44,315 bases of DNA from Tritrichomonas musculus. Its lineage: Eukaryota > Parabasalia > Tritrichomonadida > Tritrichomonadidae. The notes beneath the pieces are model-generated. The model did no database searches. It saw nothing but the letters and a program-made list of their open reading frames with translations, and was not told where the DNA came from. Made by a program: the position numbers and the translations under genes. This document shows positions 10,088-23,711 of this stretch, in pieces; the stretch's first letter is position 1; each line of letters opens with the position of its first letter. The stretch covers positions 1 through 44,315 of the forward strand of contig JAPFFF010000124.1 of the NCBI GenBank assembly GCA_039105265.1. The letters are read 5' to 3'.

Positions 10088-12707
10088 AATCTCAATTATT
10101 CTTATTCAAACGTTTCTCACAAGTAAACAGAGTTAAATAAAACACAAATCTCAAACACTTTTGTAAGATAATTATAAACGATTTCGAAATTAAGTAAAAT
10201 CAGTAAAAATTAAAGCTTAATCTCAATTATTCTTATTCTAACATTTCTCACAAATGAACAGAGTTAAATAAAACACAAATCTCAAACACTTTTGTAAGAT
10301 AATTAAAAACGATTTCGAAATTAAGTAAAATCAGTAAAAATTAAAGCTTAATCTCAGTTATTCTTATTCAAACGTTTCTCACAAGTGAACAGAGTTAAAT
10401 AAAACACAAATCTCAAACACTTTTGTAAGATAATTAAAAACGATTTCGAAATTAAGTAAAATCAGTAAAAATTAAAGCTTAATCTCAGTTATTCTTATTC
10501 AAACGTTTCTCACAAGTGAACAGAGTTAAATAAAACACAAATCTCAAACACTTTTGTAAGATAATTAAAAACGATTTCGAAATTAAGTAAAATCAGTAAA
10601 AATTAAAGCTTAATCTCAGTTATTCTTATTCAAACGTTTCTCACAAATGAACAGAGTTAAATAAAACACAAATCTCAAACACTTTTGTAAGATAATTAAA
10701 AACGATTTCGAAATTAAGTAAAATCAGTAAAAATTAAAGCTTAATCTCAATTATTCTTAATCTAACATTTCTCACAAATGAACAGAGTTAAATAAAACAC
10801 AAATCTCAAACACTTTTGTAAGATAATTATAAACGATTTCGAAATTAAGTAAAATCAGTAAAAATTAAAGCTTAATCTCAGTTATTCTTAATCTAACATT
10901 TCTCACAAGTGAACAGAGTTAAATAAAACACAAATCTCAAACACTTTTGTAAGATAATTATAAACGATTTCGAAATTAAGTAAAATCAGTAAAAATTAAA
11001 GCTTAATCTCAATTATTCTTATTCAAACGTTTCTCACAAGTGAACAGAGTTAAATAAAACACAAATCTCAAACACTTTTGTAAGATAATTATAAACGATT
11101 TCGAAATTAAGTAAAATCAGTAAAAATTAAAGCTTAATCTCAATTATTCTTATTCAAACGTTTCTCACAAATGAACAGAGTTAAATAAAACACAAATCTC
11201 AAACACTTTTGTAAGATAATTAAAAACGATTTCGAAATTAAGTAAAATCAGTAAAAATTAAAGCTTAATCTCAGTTATTCTTATTCAAACGTTTCTCACA
11301 AGTGAACAGAGTTAAATAAAACACAAATCTCAAACACTTTTGTAAGATAATTAAAAACGATTTCGAAATTAAGTAAAATCAGTAAAAATTAAAGCTTAAT
11401 CTCAGTTATTCTTATTCAAACGTTTCTCACAAGTGAACAGAGTTAAATAAAACACAAATCTCAAACACTTTTGTAAGATAATTAAAAACGATTTCGAAAT
11501 TAAGTAAAATCAGTAAAAATTAAAGCTTAATCTCAGTTATTCTTAATCTAACATTTCTCACAAGTGAACAGAGTTAAATAAAACACAAATCTCAAACACT
11601 TTTGTAAGATAATTATAAACGATTTCGAAATTAAGTAAAATCAGTAAAAATTAAAGCTTAATCTCAATTATTCTTATTCAAACGTTTCTCACAAGTGAAC
11701 AGAGTTAAATAAAACACAAATCTCAAACACTTTTGTAAGATAATTATAAACGATTTCGAAATTAAGTAAAATCAGTAAAAATTAAAGCTTAATCTCAATT
11801 ATTCTTATTCTAACATTTCTCACAAATGAACAGAGTTAAATAAAACACAAATCTCAAACACTTTTGTAAGATAATTAAAAACGATTTCGAAATTAAGTAA
11901 AATCAGTAAAAATTAAAGCTTAATCTCAGTTATTCTTATTCAAACGTTTCTCACAAATGAACAGAGTTAAATAAAACACAAATCTCAAACACTTTTATAA
12001 GATAATTAAAAACGATTTCGAAATTAAGTAAAATCAGTAAAAATTAAAGCTTAATCTCAGTTATTCTTATTCAAACGTTTCTCACAAATGAACAGAGTTA
12101 AATAAAACACAAATCTCAAACACTTTTGTAAGATAATTAAAAACGATTTCGAAATTAAGTAAAATCAGTAAAAATTAAAGCTTAATCTCAGTTATTCTTA
12201 TTCAAACGTTTCTCACAAATGAACAGAGTTAAATAAAACACAAATCTCAAACACTTTTGTAAGATAATTATAAACGATTTCGAAATTAAGTAAAATCAGT
12301 AAAAATTAAAGCTTAATCTCAGTTATTCTTAATCTAACATTTCTCACAAATGAACAGAGTTAAATAAAACACAAATCTCAAACACTTTTGTAAGATAATT
12401 AAAAACGATTTCGAAATTAAGTAAAATCAGTAAAAATTAAAGCTTAATCTCAGTTATTCTTAATCTAACATTTCTCACAAATGAACAGAGTTAAATAAAA
12501 CACAAATCTCAAACACTTTTGTAAGATAATTAAAAACGATTTCGAAATTAAGTAAAATCAGTAAAAATTAAAGCTTAATCTCAGTTATTCTTATTCAAAC
12601 GTTTCTCACAAATGAACAGAGTTAAATAAAACACAAATCTCAAACACTTTTGTAAGATAATTAAAAACGATTTCGAAATTAAGTAAAATCAGTAAAAATT
12701 AAAGCTT

Positions 12708-13100
12708 AATCTCAGTTATTCTTAATCTAACATTTCTCACAAATGAACAGAGTTAAATAAAACACAAATCTCAAACACTTTTGTAAGATAATTAAAAACG
12801 ATTTCGAAATTAAGTAAAATCAGTAAAAATTAAAGCTTAATCTCAGTTATTCTTAATCTAACATTTCTCACAAATGAACAGAGTTAAATAAAACACAAAT
12901 CTCAAACACTTTTGTAAGATAATTAAAAACGATTTCGAAATTAAGTAAAATCAGTAAAAATTAAAGCTTAATCTCAGTTATTCTTATTCAAACGTTTCTC
13001 ACAAATGAACAGAGTTAAATAAAACACAAATCTCAAACACTTTTGTAAGATAATTAAAAACGATTTCGAAATTAAGTAAAATCAGTAAAAATTAAAGCTT
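12708..13100. repeat. Three-unit tandem expansion in region 1 copy B
   Basis: Units 98-100 repeat the types of units 95-97 (two G8/A-T-A units followed by one G8/T-A-G unit). In copy A the matching place (2621-3013) has this triplet only once. The 393-bp difference is therefore an expansion in copy B or a loss in copy A, and it lengthens the lead-in from 18 to 21 units. It is a simple example of unequal exchange in register. Confidence 0.8.
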
Positions 13101-13755
13101 AATCTCAATTATTCTTAATCTAACATTTCTCACAAGTGAACAGAGTTAAATAAAACACAAATCTCAAACACTTTTGTAAGATAATTAAAAACGATTTCGA
13201 AATTAAGTAAAATCAGTAAAAATTAAAGCGCAATATCAATTATTCTTATTCAAACGTTTCTCACAAATGAACAGAGTTAAATAAAACACAAATCTCAAAC
13301 ACTTTTGTAAGATAATTAAAAACGATTTCGAAATTAAGTAAAATCAGTAAAAATTAAAGCTTAATCTCAATTATTCTTAATCTAACATTTCTCACAAATG
13401 AACAGAGTTAAATAAAACACAAATCTCAAACACTTTTGTAAGATAATTAAAAACGATTTCGAAATTAAGTAAAATCAGTAAAAATTAAAGCTTAATCTCA
13501 ATTATTCTTAATCTAACGTTTCTCACAAGTGAACAGAGTTAAATAAAACACAAATCTCAAACACTTTTGTAAGATAATTAAAAACGATTTCGAAATTAAG
13601 TAAAATCAGTAAAAATTAAAGCTTAATCTCAATTATTCTTAATCTAACATTTCTCACAAATGAACAGAGTTAAATAAAACACAAATCTCAAACACTTTTG
13701 TAAGATAATTATAAACGATTTCGAAATTAAGTAAAATCAGTAAAAATTAAAGCTT

Positions 13756-16700
13756 AATCTCAATTATTCCTATTCAAACGTTTCTCACAAATGAACAGAG
13801 TTAAATAAAACACAAATCTCAAACACTTTTGTAAGATAATTAAAAACGATTTCGAAATTAAGTAAAATCAGTAAAAATTAAAGCTTAATCTCAGTTATTC
13901 TTATTCAAACGTTTCTCACAAGTGAACAGAGTTAAATAAAACACAAATCTCAAACACTTTTGTAAGATAATTAAAAACGATTTCGAAATTAAGTAAAATC
14001 AGTAAAAATTAAAGCTTAATCTCAGTTATTCTTATTCAAACGTTTCTCACAAATGAACAGAGTTAAATAAAACACAAATCTCAAACACTTTTGTAAGATA
14101 ATTAAAAACGATTTCGAAATTAAGTAAAATCAATAAAAATTAAAGCGCAATATCAATTATTCTTATTCAAACGTTTCTCACAAGTGAACAGAGTTAAATA
14201 AAACACAAATCTCAAACACTTTTGTAAGATAATTATAAACGATTTCGAAATTAAGTAAAATCAGTAAAAATTAAAGCTTAATCTCAGTTATTCTTAATCT
14301 AACATTTCTCACAAATGAACAGAGTTAAATAAAACACAAATCTCAAACACTTTTGTAAGATAATTAAAAACGATTTCGAAATTAAGTAAAATCAGTAAAA
14401 ATTAAAGCTTAATCTCAGTTATTCTTATTCAAACGTTTCTCACAAATGAACAGAGTTAAATAAAACACAAATCTCAAACACTTTTGTAAGATAATTAAAA
14501 ACGATTTCGAAATTAAGTAAAATCAGTAAAAATTAAAGCTTAATCTCAGTTATTCTTAATCTAACATTTCTCACAAATGAACAGAGTTAAATAAAACACA
14601 AATCTCAAACACTTTTGTAAGATAATTAAAAACGATTTCGAAATTAAGTAAAATCAGTAAAAATTAAAGCTTAATCTCAATTATTCTTATTCTAACATTT
14701 CTCACAAATGAACAGAGTTAAATAAAACATAAATCTCAAACACTTTTGTAAGATAATTATAAACGATTTCGAAATTAAGTAAAATCAGTAAAAATTAAAG
14801 CTTAATCTCAGTTATTCTTATTCAAACGTTTCTCACAAATGAACAGAGTTAAATAAAACACAAATCTCAAACACTTTTGTAAGATAATTAAAAACGATTT
14901 CGAAATTAAGTAAAATCAGTAAAAATTAAAGCTTAATCTCAGTTATTCTTATTCAAACGTTTCTCACAAATGAACAGAGTTAAATAAAACACAAATCTCA
15001 AACACTTTTGTAAGATAATTAAAAACGATTTCGAAATTAAGTAAAATCAGTAAAAATTAAAGCTTAATCTCAATTATTCTTAATCTAACATTTCTCACAA
15101 ATGAACAGAGTTAAATAAAACACAAATCTCAAACACTTTTGTAAGATAATTAAAAACGATTTCGAAATTAAGTAAAATCAGTAAAAATTAAAGCGCAATA
15201 TCAATTATTCTTATTCAAACGTTTCTCACAAATGAACAGAGTTAAATAAAACACAAATCTCAAACACTTTTGTAAGATAATTAAAAACGATTTCGAAATT
15301 AAGTAAAATCAATAAAGATTAAATCGCAATATCAATTATTCTTATTCAAACGTTTCTCACAAGTGAACAGAGTTAAATAAAACACAAATCTCAAACACTT
15401 TTGTAAGATAATTAAAAACGATTTCGAAATTAAGTAAAATCAGTAAAAATTAAAGCTTAATCTCAGTTATTCTTAATCTAACATTTCTCACAAATGAACA
15501 GAGTTAAATAAAACACAAATCTCAAACACTTTTGTAAGATAATTATAAACGATTTCGAAATTAAGTAAAATCAGTAAAAATTAAAGCTTAATCTCAGTTA
15601 TTCTTAATCTAACATTTCTCACAAATGAACAGAGTTAAATAAAACACAAATCTCAAACACTTTTGTAAGATAATTATAAACGATTTCGAAATTAAGTAAA
15701 ATCAGTAAAAATTAAAGCTTAATCTCAATTATTCCTATTCAAACGTTTCTCACAAATGAACAGAGTTAAATAAAACACAAATCTCAAACACTTTTGTAAG
15801 ATAATTAAAAACGATTTCGAAATTAAGTAAAATCAGTAAAAATTAAAGCTTAATCTCAGTTATTCTTATTCAAACGTTTCTCACAAGTGAACAGAGTTAA
15901 ATAAAACACAAATCTCAAACACTTTTGTAAGATAATTAAAAACGATTTCGAAATTAAGTAAAATCAGTAAAAATTAAAGCTTAATCTCAGTTATTCTTAA
16001 TCTAACATTTCTCACAAATGAACAGAGTTAAATAAAACACAAATCTCAAACACTTTTGTAAGATAATTAAAAACGATTTCGAAATTAAGTAAAATCAGTA
16101 AAAATTAAAGCTTAATCTCAGTTATTCTTATTCAAACGTTTCTCACAAGTGAACAGAGTTAAATAAAACACAAATCTCAAACACTTTTGTAAGATAATTA
16201 AAAACGATTTCGAAATTAAGTAAAATCAGTAAAAATTAAAGCTTAATCTCAGTTATTCTTATTCAAACGTTTCTCACAAGTGAACAGAGTTAAATAAAAC
16301 ATAAATCTCAAACACTTTTGTAAGATAATTGAAAACGATTTCGAAATTAAGTAAAATCAGTAAAAATTAAAGCTTAATCTCAGTTATTCTTATTCAAACG
16401 TTTCTCACAAATGAACAGAGTTAAATAAAACACAAATCTCAAACACTTTTGTAAGATAATTAAAAACGATTTCGAAATTAAGTAAAATCAGTAAAAATTA
16501 AAGCTTAATCTCAGTTATTCTTATTCAAACGTTTCTCACAAATGAACAGAGTTAAATAAAACACAAATCTCAAACACTTTTGTAAGATAATTAAAAACGA
16601 TTTCGAAATTAAGTAAAATCAGTAAAAATTAAAGCTTAATCTCAGTTATTCTTATTCAAACGTTTCTCACAAATGAACAGAGTTAAATAAAACACAAATC

Positions 16701-19700
16701 TCAAACACTTTTGTAAGATAATTAAAAACGATTTCGAAATTAAGTAAAATCAGTAAAAATTAAAGCTTAATCTCAGTTATTCTTAATCTAACATTTCTCA
16801 CAAATGAACAGAGTTAAATAAAACACAAATCTCAAACACTTTTGTAAGATAATTAAAAACGATTTCGAAATTAAGTAAAATCAGTAAAAATTAAAGCTTA
16901 ATCTCAGTTATTCTTAATCTAACATTTCTCACAAATGAACAGAGTTAAATAAAACACAAATCTCAAACACTTTTATAAGATAATTATAAACGATTTCGAA
17001 ATTAAGTAAAATCAATAAAAATTAAAGCTTAATCTCAGTTATTCTTAATCTAACATTTCTCACAAATGAACAGAGTTAAATAAAACACAAATCTCAAACA
17101 CTTTTGTAAGATAATTAAAAACGATTTCGAAATTAAGTAAAATCAGTAAAAATTAAAGCTTAATCTCAGTTATTCTTAATCTAACATTTCTCACAAATGA
17201 ACAGAGTTAAATAAAACACAAATCTCAAACACTTTTGTAAGATAATTAAAAACGATTTCGAAATTAAGTAAAATCAGTAAAAATTAAAGCTTAATCTCAG
17301 TTATTCTTATTCAAACGTTTCTCACAAATGAACAGAGTTAAATAAAACACAAATCTCAAACACTTTTATAAGATAATTAAAAACGATTTCGAAATTAAGT
17401 AAAATCAGTAAAAATTAAAGCTTAATCTCAGTTATTCTTATTCAAACGTTTCTCACAAATGAACAGAGTTAAATAAAACACAAATCTCAAACACTTTTGT
17501 AAGATAATTAAAAACGATTTCGAAATTAAGTAAAATCAGTAAAAATTAAAGCTTAATCTCAGTTATTCTTATTCAAACGTTTCTCACAAATGAACAGAGT
17601 TAAATAAAACACAAATCTCAAACACTTTTGTAAGATAATTAAAAACGATTTCGAAATTAAGTAAAATCAGTAAAAATTAAAGCTTAATCTCAATTATTCT
17701 TATTCAAACGTTTCTCACAAATGAACAGAGTTAAATAAAACACAAATCTCAAACACTTTTGTAAGATAATTAAAAACGATTTCGAAATTAAGTAAAATCA
17801 GTAAAAATTAAAGCGCAATATCAATTATTCTTATTCAAACGTTTCTCACAAATGAACAGAGTTAAATAAAACACAAATCTCAAACACTTTTGTAAGATAA
17901 TTAAAAACGATTTCGAAATTAAGTAAAATCAGTAAAAATTAAAGCTTAATCTCAATTATTCTTAATCTAACATTTCTCACAAATGAACAGAGTTAAATAA
18001 AACACAAATCTCAAACACTTTTGTAAGATAATTAAAAACGATTTCGAAATTAAGTAAAATCAGTAAAAATTAAAGCTTAATCTCAATTATTCTTAATCTA
18101 ACATTTCTCACAAATGAACAGAGTTAAATAAAACACAAATCTCAAACACTTTTGTAAGATAATTATAAACGATTTCGAAATTAAGTAAAATCAGTAAAAA
18201 TTAAAGCTTAATCTCAATTATTCCTATTCAAACGTTTCTCACAAATGAACAGAGTTAAATAAAACACAAATCTCAAACACTTTTGTAAGATAATTAAAAA
18301 CGATTTCGAAATTAAGTAAAATCAGTAAAAATTAAAGCTTAATCTCAGTTATTCTTATTCAAACGTTTCTCACAAGTGAACAGAGTTAAATAAAACACAA
18401 ATCTCAAACACTTTTGTAAGATAATTAAAAACGATTTCGAAATTAAGTAAAATCAGTAAAAATTAAAGCTTAATCTCAGTTATTCTTATTCAAACGTTTC
18501 TCACAAATGAACAGAGTTAAATAAAACACAAATCTCAAACACTTTTGTAAGATAATTAAAAACGATTTCGAAATTAAGTAAAATCAATAAAAATTAAAGC
18601 GCAATATCAATTATTCTTATTCAAACGTTTCTCACAAGTGAACAGAGTTAAATAAAACACAAATCTCAAACACTTTTGTAAGATAATTATAAACGATTTC
18701 GAAATTAAGTAAAATCAGTAAAAATTAAAGCTTAATCTCAGTTATTCTTAATCTAACATTTCTCACAAATGAACAGAGTTAAATAAAACACAAATCTCAA
18801 ACACTTTTGTAAGATAATTAAAAACGATTTCGAAATTAAGTAAAATCAGTAAAAATTAAAGCTTAATCTCAGTTATTCTTAATCTAACATTTCTCACAAA
18901 TGAACAGAGTTAAATAAAACACAAATCTCAAACACTTTTATAAGATAATTAAAAACGATTTCGAAATTAAGTAAAATCAGTAAAAATTAAAGCTTAATCT
19001 CAGTTATTCTTATTCAAACGTTTCTCACAAGTGAACAGAGTTAAATAAAACATAAATCTCAAACACTTTTGTAAGATAATTAAAAACGATTTCGAAATTA
19101 AGTAAAATCAGTAAAAATTAAAGCTTAATCTCAGTTATTCTTATTCAAACGTTTCTCACAAATGAACAGAGTTAAATAAAACACAAATCTCAAACACTTT
19201 TGTAAGATAATTAAAAACGATTTCGAAATTAAGTAAAATCAGTAAAAATTAAAGCTTAATCTCAGTTATTCTTATTCAAACGTTTCTCACAAATGAACAG
19301 AGTTAAATAAAACACAAATCTCAAACACTTTTATAAGATAATTAAAAACGATTTCGAAATTAAGTAAAATCAGTAAAAATTAAAGCTTAATCTCAATTAT
19401 TCTTAATCTAACATTTCTCACAAATGAACAGAGTTAAATAAAACACAAATCTCAAACACTTTTGTAAGATAATTAAAAACGATTTCGAAATTAAGTAAAA
19501 TCAGTAAAAATTAAAGCGCAATATCAATTATTCTTATTCAAACGTTTCTCACAAATGAACAGAGTTAAATAAAACACAAATCTCAAACACTTTTGTAAGA
19601 TAATTAAAAACGATTTCGAAATTAAGTAAAATCAGTAAAAATTAAAGCTTAATCTCAGTTATTCTTAATCTAACATTTCTCACAAATGAACAGAGTTAAA

Positions 19701-20174
19701 TAAAACACAAATCTCAAACACTTTTGTAAGATAATTATAAACGATTTCGAAATTAAGTAAAATCAGTAAAAATTAAAGCTTAATCTCAATTATTCCTATT
19801 CAAACGTTTCTCACAAGTGAACAGAGTTAAATAAAACACAAATCTCAAACACTTTTGTAAGATAATTAAAAACGATTTCGAAATTAAGTAAAATCAGTAA
19901 AAATTAAAGCTTAATCTCAGTTATTCTTATTCAAACGTTTCTCACAAGTGAACAGAGTTAAATAAAACACAAATCTCAAACACTTTTGTAAGATAATTAA
20001 AAACGATTTCGAAATTAAGTAAAATCAGTAAAAATTAAAGCTTAATCTCAGTTATTCTTAATCTAACATTTCTCACAAGTGAACAGAGTTAAATAAAACA
20101 CAAATCTCAAACACTTTTGTAAGATAATTATAAACGATTTCGAAATTAAGTAAAATCAGTAAAAATTAAAGCTT
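13756..20174. repeat. 49-unit core duplication, copy B
   Basis: This is the partner of 3669-10087 at a distance of 10,087 bp. C15 units lie at 13756, 15721, 18210 and 19782, each exactly 77 units after 3669, 5634, 8123 and 9695. The near-perfect agreement over 49 units makes it a likely place for assembly collapse or expansion, so its copy number should be treated with care. Confidence 0.9.
15197..15327. repeat. Rare unit with A116, G121, T128 (unit 117)
   Basis: This unit has the same five-site signature as unit 40, lies exactly 10,087 bp downstream of it and has the same neighbours. It confirms that the region 1 duplication carried rare variants as a block. Confidence 0.88.
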
Positions 20175-22139
20175 AATCTCAATTATTCTTATTCTAACAT
20201 TTCTCACAAATGAACAGAGTTAAATAAAACACAAATCTCAAACACTTTTGTAAGATAATTAAAAACGATTTCGAAATTAAGTAAAATCAGTAAAAATTAA
20301 AGCTTAATCTCAGTTATTCTTATTCAAACGTTTCTCACAAGTGAACAGAGTTAAATAAAACACAAATCTCAAACACTTTTGTAAGATAATTAAAAACGAT
20401 TTCGAAATTAAGTAAAATCAGTAAAAATTAAAGCTTAATCTCAGTTATTCTTAATCTAACATTTCTCACAAGTGAACAGAGTTAAATAAAACACAAATCT
20501 CAAACACTTTTGTAAGATAATTATAAACGATTTCGAAATTAAGTAAAATCAGTAAAAATTAAAGCTTAATCTCAATTATTCTTATTCAAACGTTTCTCAC
20601 AAGTGAACAGAGTTAAATAAAACACAAATCTCAAACACTTTTGTAAGATAATTATAAACGATTTCGAAATTAAGTAAAATCAGTAAAAATTAAAGCTTAA
20701 TCTCAATTATTCTTATTCTAACATTTCTCACAAATGAACAGAGTTAAATAAAACACAAATCTCAAACACTTTTGTAAGATAATTAAAAACGATTTCGAAA
20801 TTAAGTAAAATCAGTAAAAATTAAAGCTTAATCTCAGTTATTCTTATTCAAACGTTTCTCACAAATGAACAGAGTTAAATAAAACACAAATCTCAAACAC
20901 TTTTATAAGATAATTAAAAACGATTTCGAAATTAAGTAAAATCAGTAAAAATTAAAGCTTAATCTCAGTTATTCTTATTCAAACGTTTCTCACAAATGAA
21001 CAGAGTTAAATAAAACACAAATCTCAAACACTTTTGTAAGATAATTAAAAACGATTTCGAAATTAAGTAAAATCAGTAAAAATTAAAGCTTAATCTCAGT
21101 TATTCTTATTCAAACGTTTCTCACAAATGAACAGAGTTAAATAAAACACAAATCTCAAACACTTTTGTAAGATAATTATAAACGATTTCGAAATTAAGTA
21201 AAATCAGTAAAAATTAAAGCTTAATCTCAGTTATTCTTAATCTAACATTTCTCACAAATGAACAGAGTTAAATAAAACACAAATCTCAAACACTTTTGTA
21301 AGATAATTAAAAACGATTTCGAAATTAAGTAAAATCAGTAAAAATTAAAGCTTAATCTCAGTTATTCTTAATCTAACATTTCTCACAAATGAACAGAGTT
21401 AAATAAAACACAAATCTCAAACACTTTTGTAAGATAATTAAAAACGATTTCGAAATTAAGTAAAATCAGTAAAAATTAAAGCTTAATCTCAGTTATTCTT
21501 ATTCAAACGTTTCTCACAAATGAACAGAGTTAAATAAAACACAAATCTCAAACACTTTTGTAAGATAATTAAAAACGATTTCGAAATTAAGTAAAATCAG
21601 TAAAAATTAAAGCTTAATCTCAATTATTCTTAATCTAACATTTCTCACAAATGAACAGAGTTAAATAAAACACAAATCTCAAACACTTTTGTAAGATAAT
21701 TAAAAACGATTTCGAAATTAAGTAAAATCAGTAAAAATTAAAGCGCAATATCAATTATTCTTATTCAAACGTTTCTCACAAATGAACAGAGTTAAATAAA
21801 ACACAAATCTCAAACACTTTTGTAAGATAATTAAAAACGATTTCGAAATTAAGTAAAATCAGTAAAAATTAAAGCTTAATCTCAATTATTCTTAATCTAA
21901 CATTTCTCACAAATGAACAGAGTTAAATAAAACACAAATCTCAAACACTTTTGTAAGATAATTAAAAACGATTTCGAAATTAAGTAAAATCAGTAAAAAT
22001 TAAAGCTTAATCTCAATTATTCTTAATCTAACATTTCTCACAAATGAACAGAGTTAAATAAAACACAAATCTCAAACACTTTTGTAAGATAATTATAAAC
22101 GATTTCGAAATTAAGTAAAATCAGTAAAAATTAAAGCTT

Positions 22140-23711
22140 AATCTCAATTATTCCTATTCAAACGTTTCTCACAAATGAACAGAGTTAAATAAAACACAAA
22201 TCTCAAACACTTTTGTAAGATAATTAAAAACGATTTCGAAATTAAGTAAAATCAGTAAAAATTAAAGCTTAATCTCAGTTATTCTTATTCAAACGTTTCT
22301 CACAAGTGAACAGAGTTAAATAAAACACAAATCTCAAACACTTTTGTAAGATAATTAAAAACGATTTCGAAATTAAGTAAAATCAGTAAAAATTAAAGCT
22401 TAATCTCAGTTATTCTTATTCAAACGTTTCTCACAAATGAACAGAGTTAAATAAAACACAAATCTCAAACACTTTTGTAAGATAATTAAAAACGATTTCG
22501 AAATTAAGTAAAATCAATAAAAATTAAAGCGCAATATCAATTATTCTTATTCAAACGTTTCTCACAAGTGAACAGAGTTAAATAAAACACAAATCTCAAA
22601 CACTTTTGTAAGATAATTATAAACGATTTCGAAATTAAGTAAAATCAGTAAAAATTAAAGCTTAATCTCAGTTATTCTTAATCTAACATTTCTCACAAAT
22701 GAACAGAGTTAAATAAAACACAAATCTCAAACACTTTTGTAAGATAATTAAAAACGATTTCGAAATTAAGTAAAATCAGTAAAAATTAAAGCTTAATCTC
22801 AGTTATTCTTAATCTAACATTTCTCACAAATGAACAGAGTTAAATAAAACACAAATCTCAAACACTTTTATAAGATAATTAAAAACGATTTCGAAATTAA
22901 GTAAAATCAGTAAAAATTAAAGCTTAATCTCAGTTATTCTTATTCAAACGTTTCTCACAAATGAACAGAGTTAAATAAAACACAAATCTCAAACACTTTT
23001 ATAAGATAATTAAAAACGATTTCGAAATTAAGTAAAATCAGTAAAAATTAAAGCTTAATCTCAGTTATTCTTATTCAAACGTTTCTCACAAATGAACAGA
23101 GTTAAATAAAACACAAATCTCAAACACTTTTGTAAGATAATTAAAAACGATTTCGAAATTAAGTAAAATCAGTAAAAATTAAAGCTTAATCTCAGTTATT
23201 CTTATTCAAACGTTTCTCACAAATGAACAGAGTTAAATAAAACACAAATCTCAAACACTTTTGTAAGATAATTAAAAACGATTTCGAAATTAAGTAAAAT
23301 CAGTAAAAATTAAAGCTTAATCTCAATTATTCTTATTCTAACATTTCTCACAAATGAACAGAGTTAAATAAAACACAAATCTCAAACACTTTTGTAAGAT
23401 AATTAAAAACGATTTCGAAATTAAGTAAAATCAGTAAAAATTAAAGCGCAATATCAATTATTCTTATTCAAACGTTTCTCACAAGTGAACAGAGTTAAAT
23501 AAAACACAAATCTCAAACACTTTTGTAAGATAATTAAAAACGATTTCGAAATTAAGTAAAATCAGTAAAAATTAAAGCTTAATCTCAGTTATTCTTAATC
23601 TAACATTTCTCACAAATGAACAGAGTTAAATAAAACACAAATCTCAAACACTTTTGTAAGATAATTATAAACGATTTCGAAATTAAGTAAAATCAGTAAA
23701 AATTAAAGCTT
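22140..23711. repeat. Shared 12-unit module, 1,572 bp (example)
   Basis: The module runs: C15 unit; G36 unit; A116 unit; GCGC-junction unit with G36/T88; A-T-A unit; A-T-A unit with A76; then three T-A-G units, the first with A76; a T-T-A or A-T-A unit; a GCGC-junction unit with G36; and an A-T-A unit with T88. Further copies are at 34335 and 39575, and a shortened one at 28297. Variant copies in region 1, at 8123 and 18210, differ at the seventh unit (G36 and T58), the ninth (A76) and the eleventh (A36). It is the most widely shared block in the window and links the two regimes. Confidence 0.85.

Larger units (their letters stand above)
1311..11004. repeat. Higher-order repeat, region 1 copy A (74 units)
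   Basis: Units 11-84 form the first long higher-order copy. Its content runs: an 18-unit lead-in (1311-3668), a 15-unit module (3669-5633), a 19-unit module (5634-8122), a 12-unit module (8123-9694) and a further segment from 9695. Modules start at C15 units. Each barcode position from 3669 to 10087 recurs 10,087 bp downstream. The lead-in recurs in copy B from 11005, but with three extra units there and a difference at site 36 in one unit (A in 3014-3144, G in 13101-13231). Rare markers such as G87 (unit 48), the 121G/128T unit (unit 40) and A-T-G at 18/21/25 (unit 27) are shared with copy B. Confidence 0.88.
11005..22139. repeat. Higher-order repeat, region 1 copy B (85 units)
   Basis: Units 85-169 repeat copy A. 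Units 106-154 (13756-20174, 6,419 bp) match units 29-77 at every variable site I scored, including the rare unit 117 (121G/128T), unit 125 (G87 and T58) and unit 130 (A76, T88, A116). From 20175 the copies part: the G36/T88 unit with A38 seen at 10088 is missing here, and the following units run straight into an 18-unit module (19782-22139) that resembles those of region 2. The point of divergence therefore marks where region 1 grades into region 2. Exact identity was judged by eye. Confidence 0.87.
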
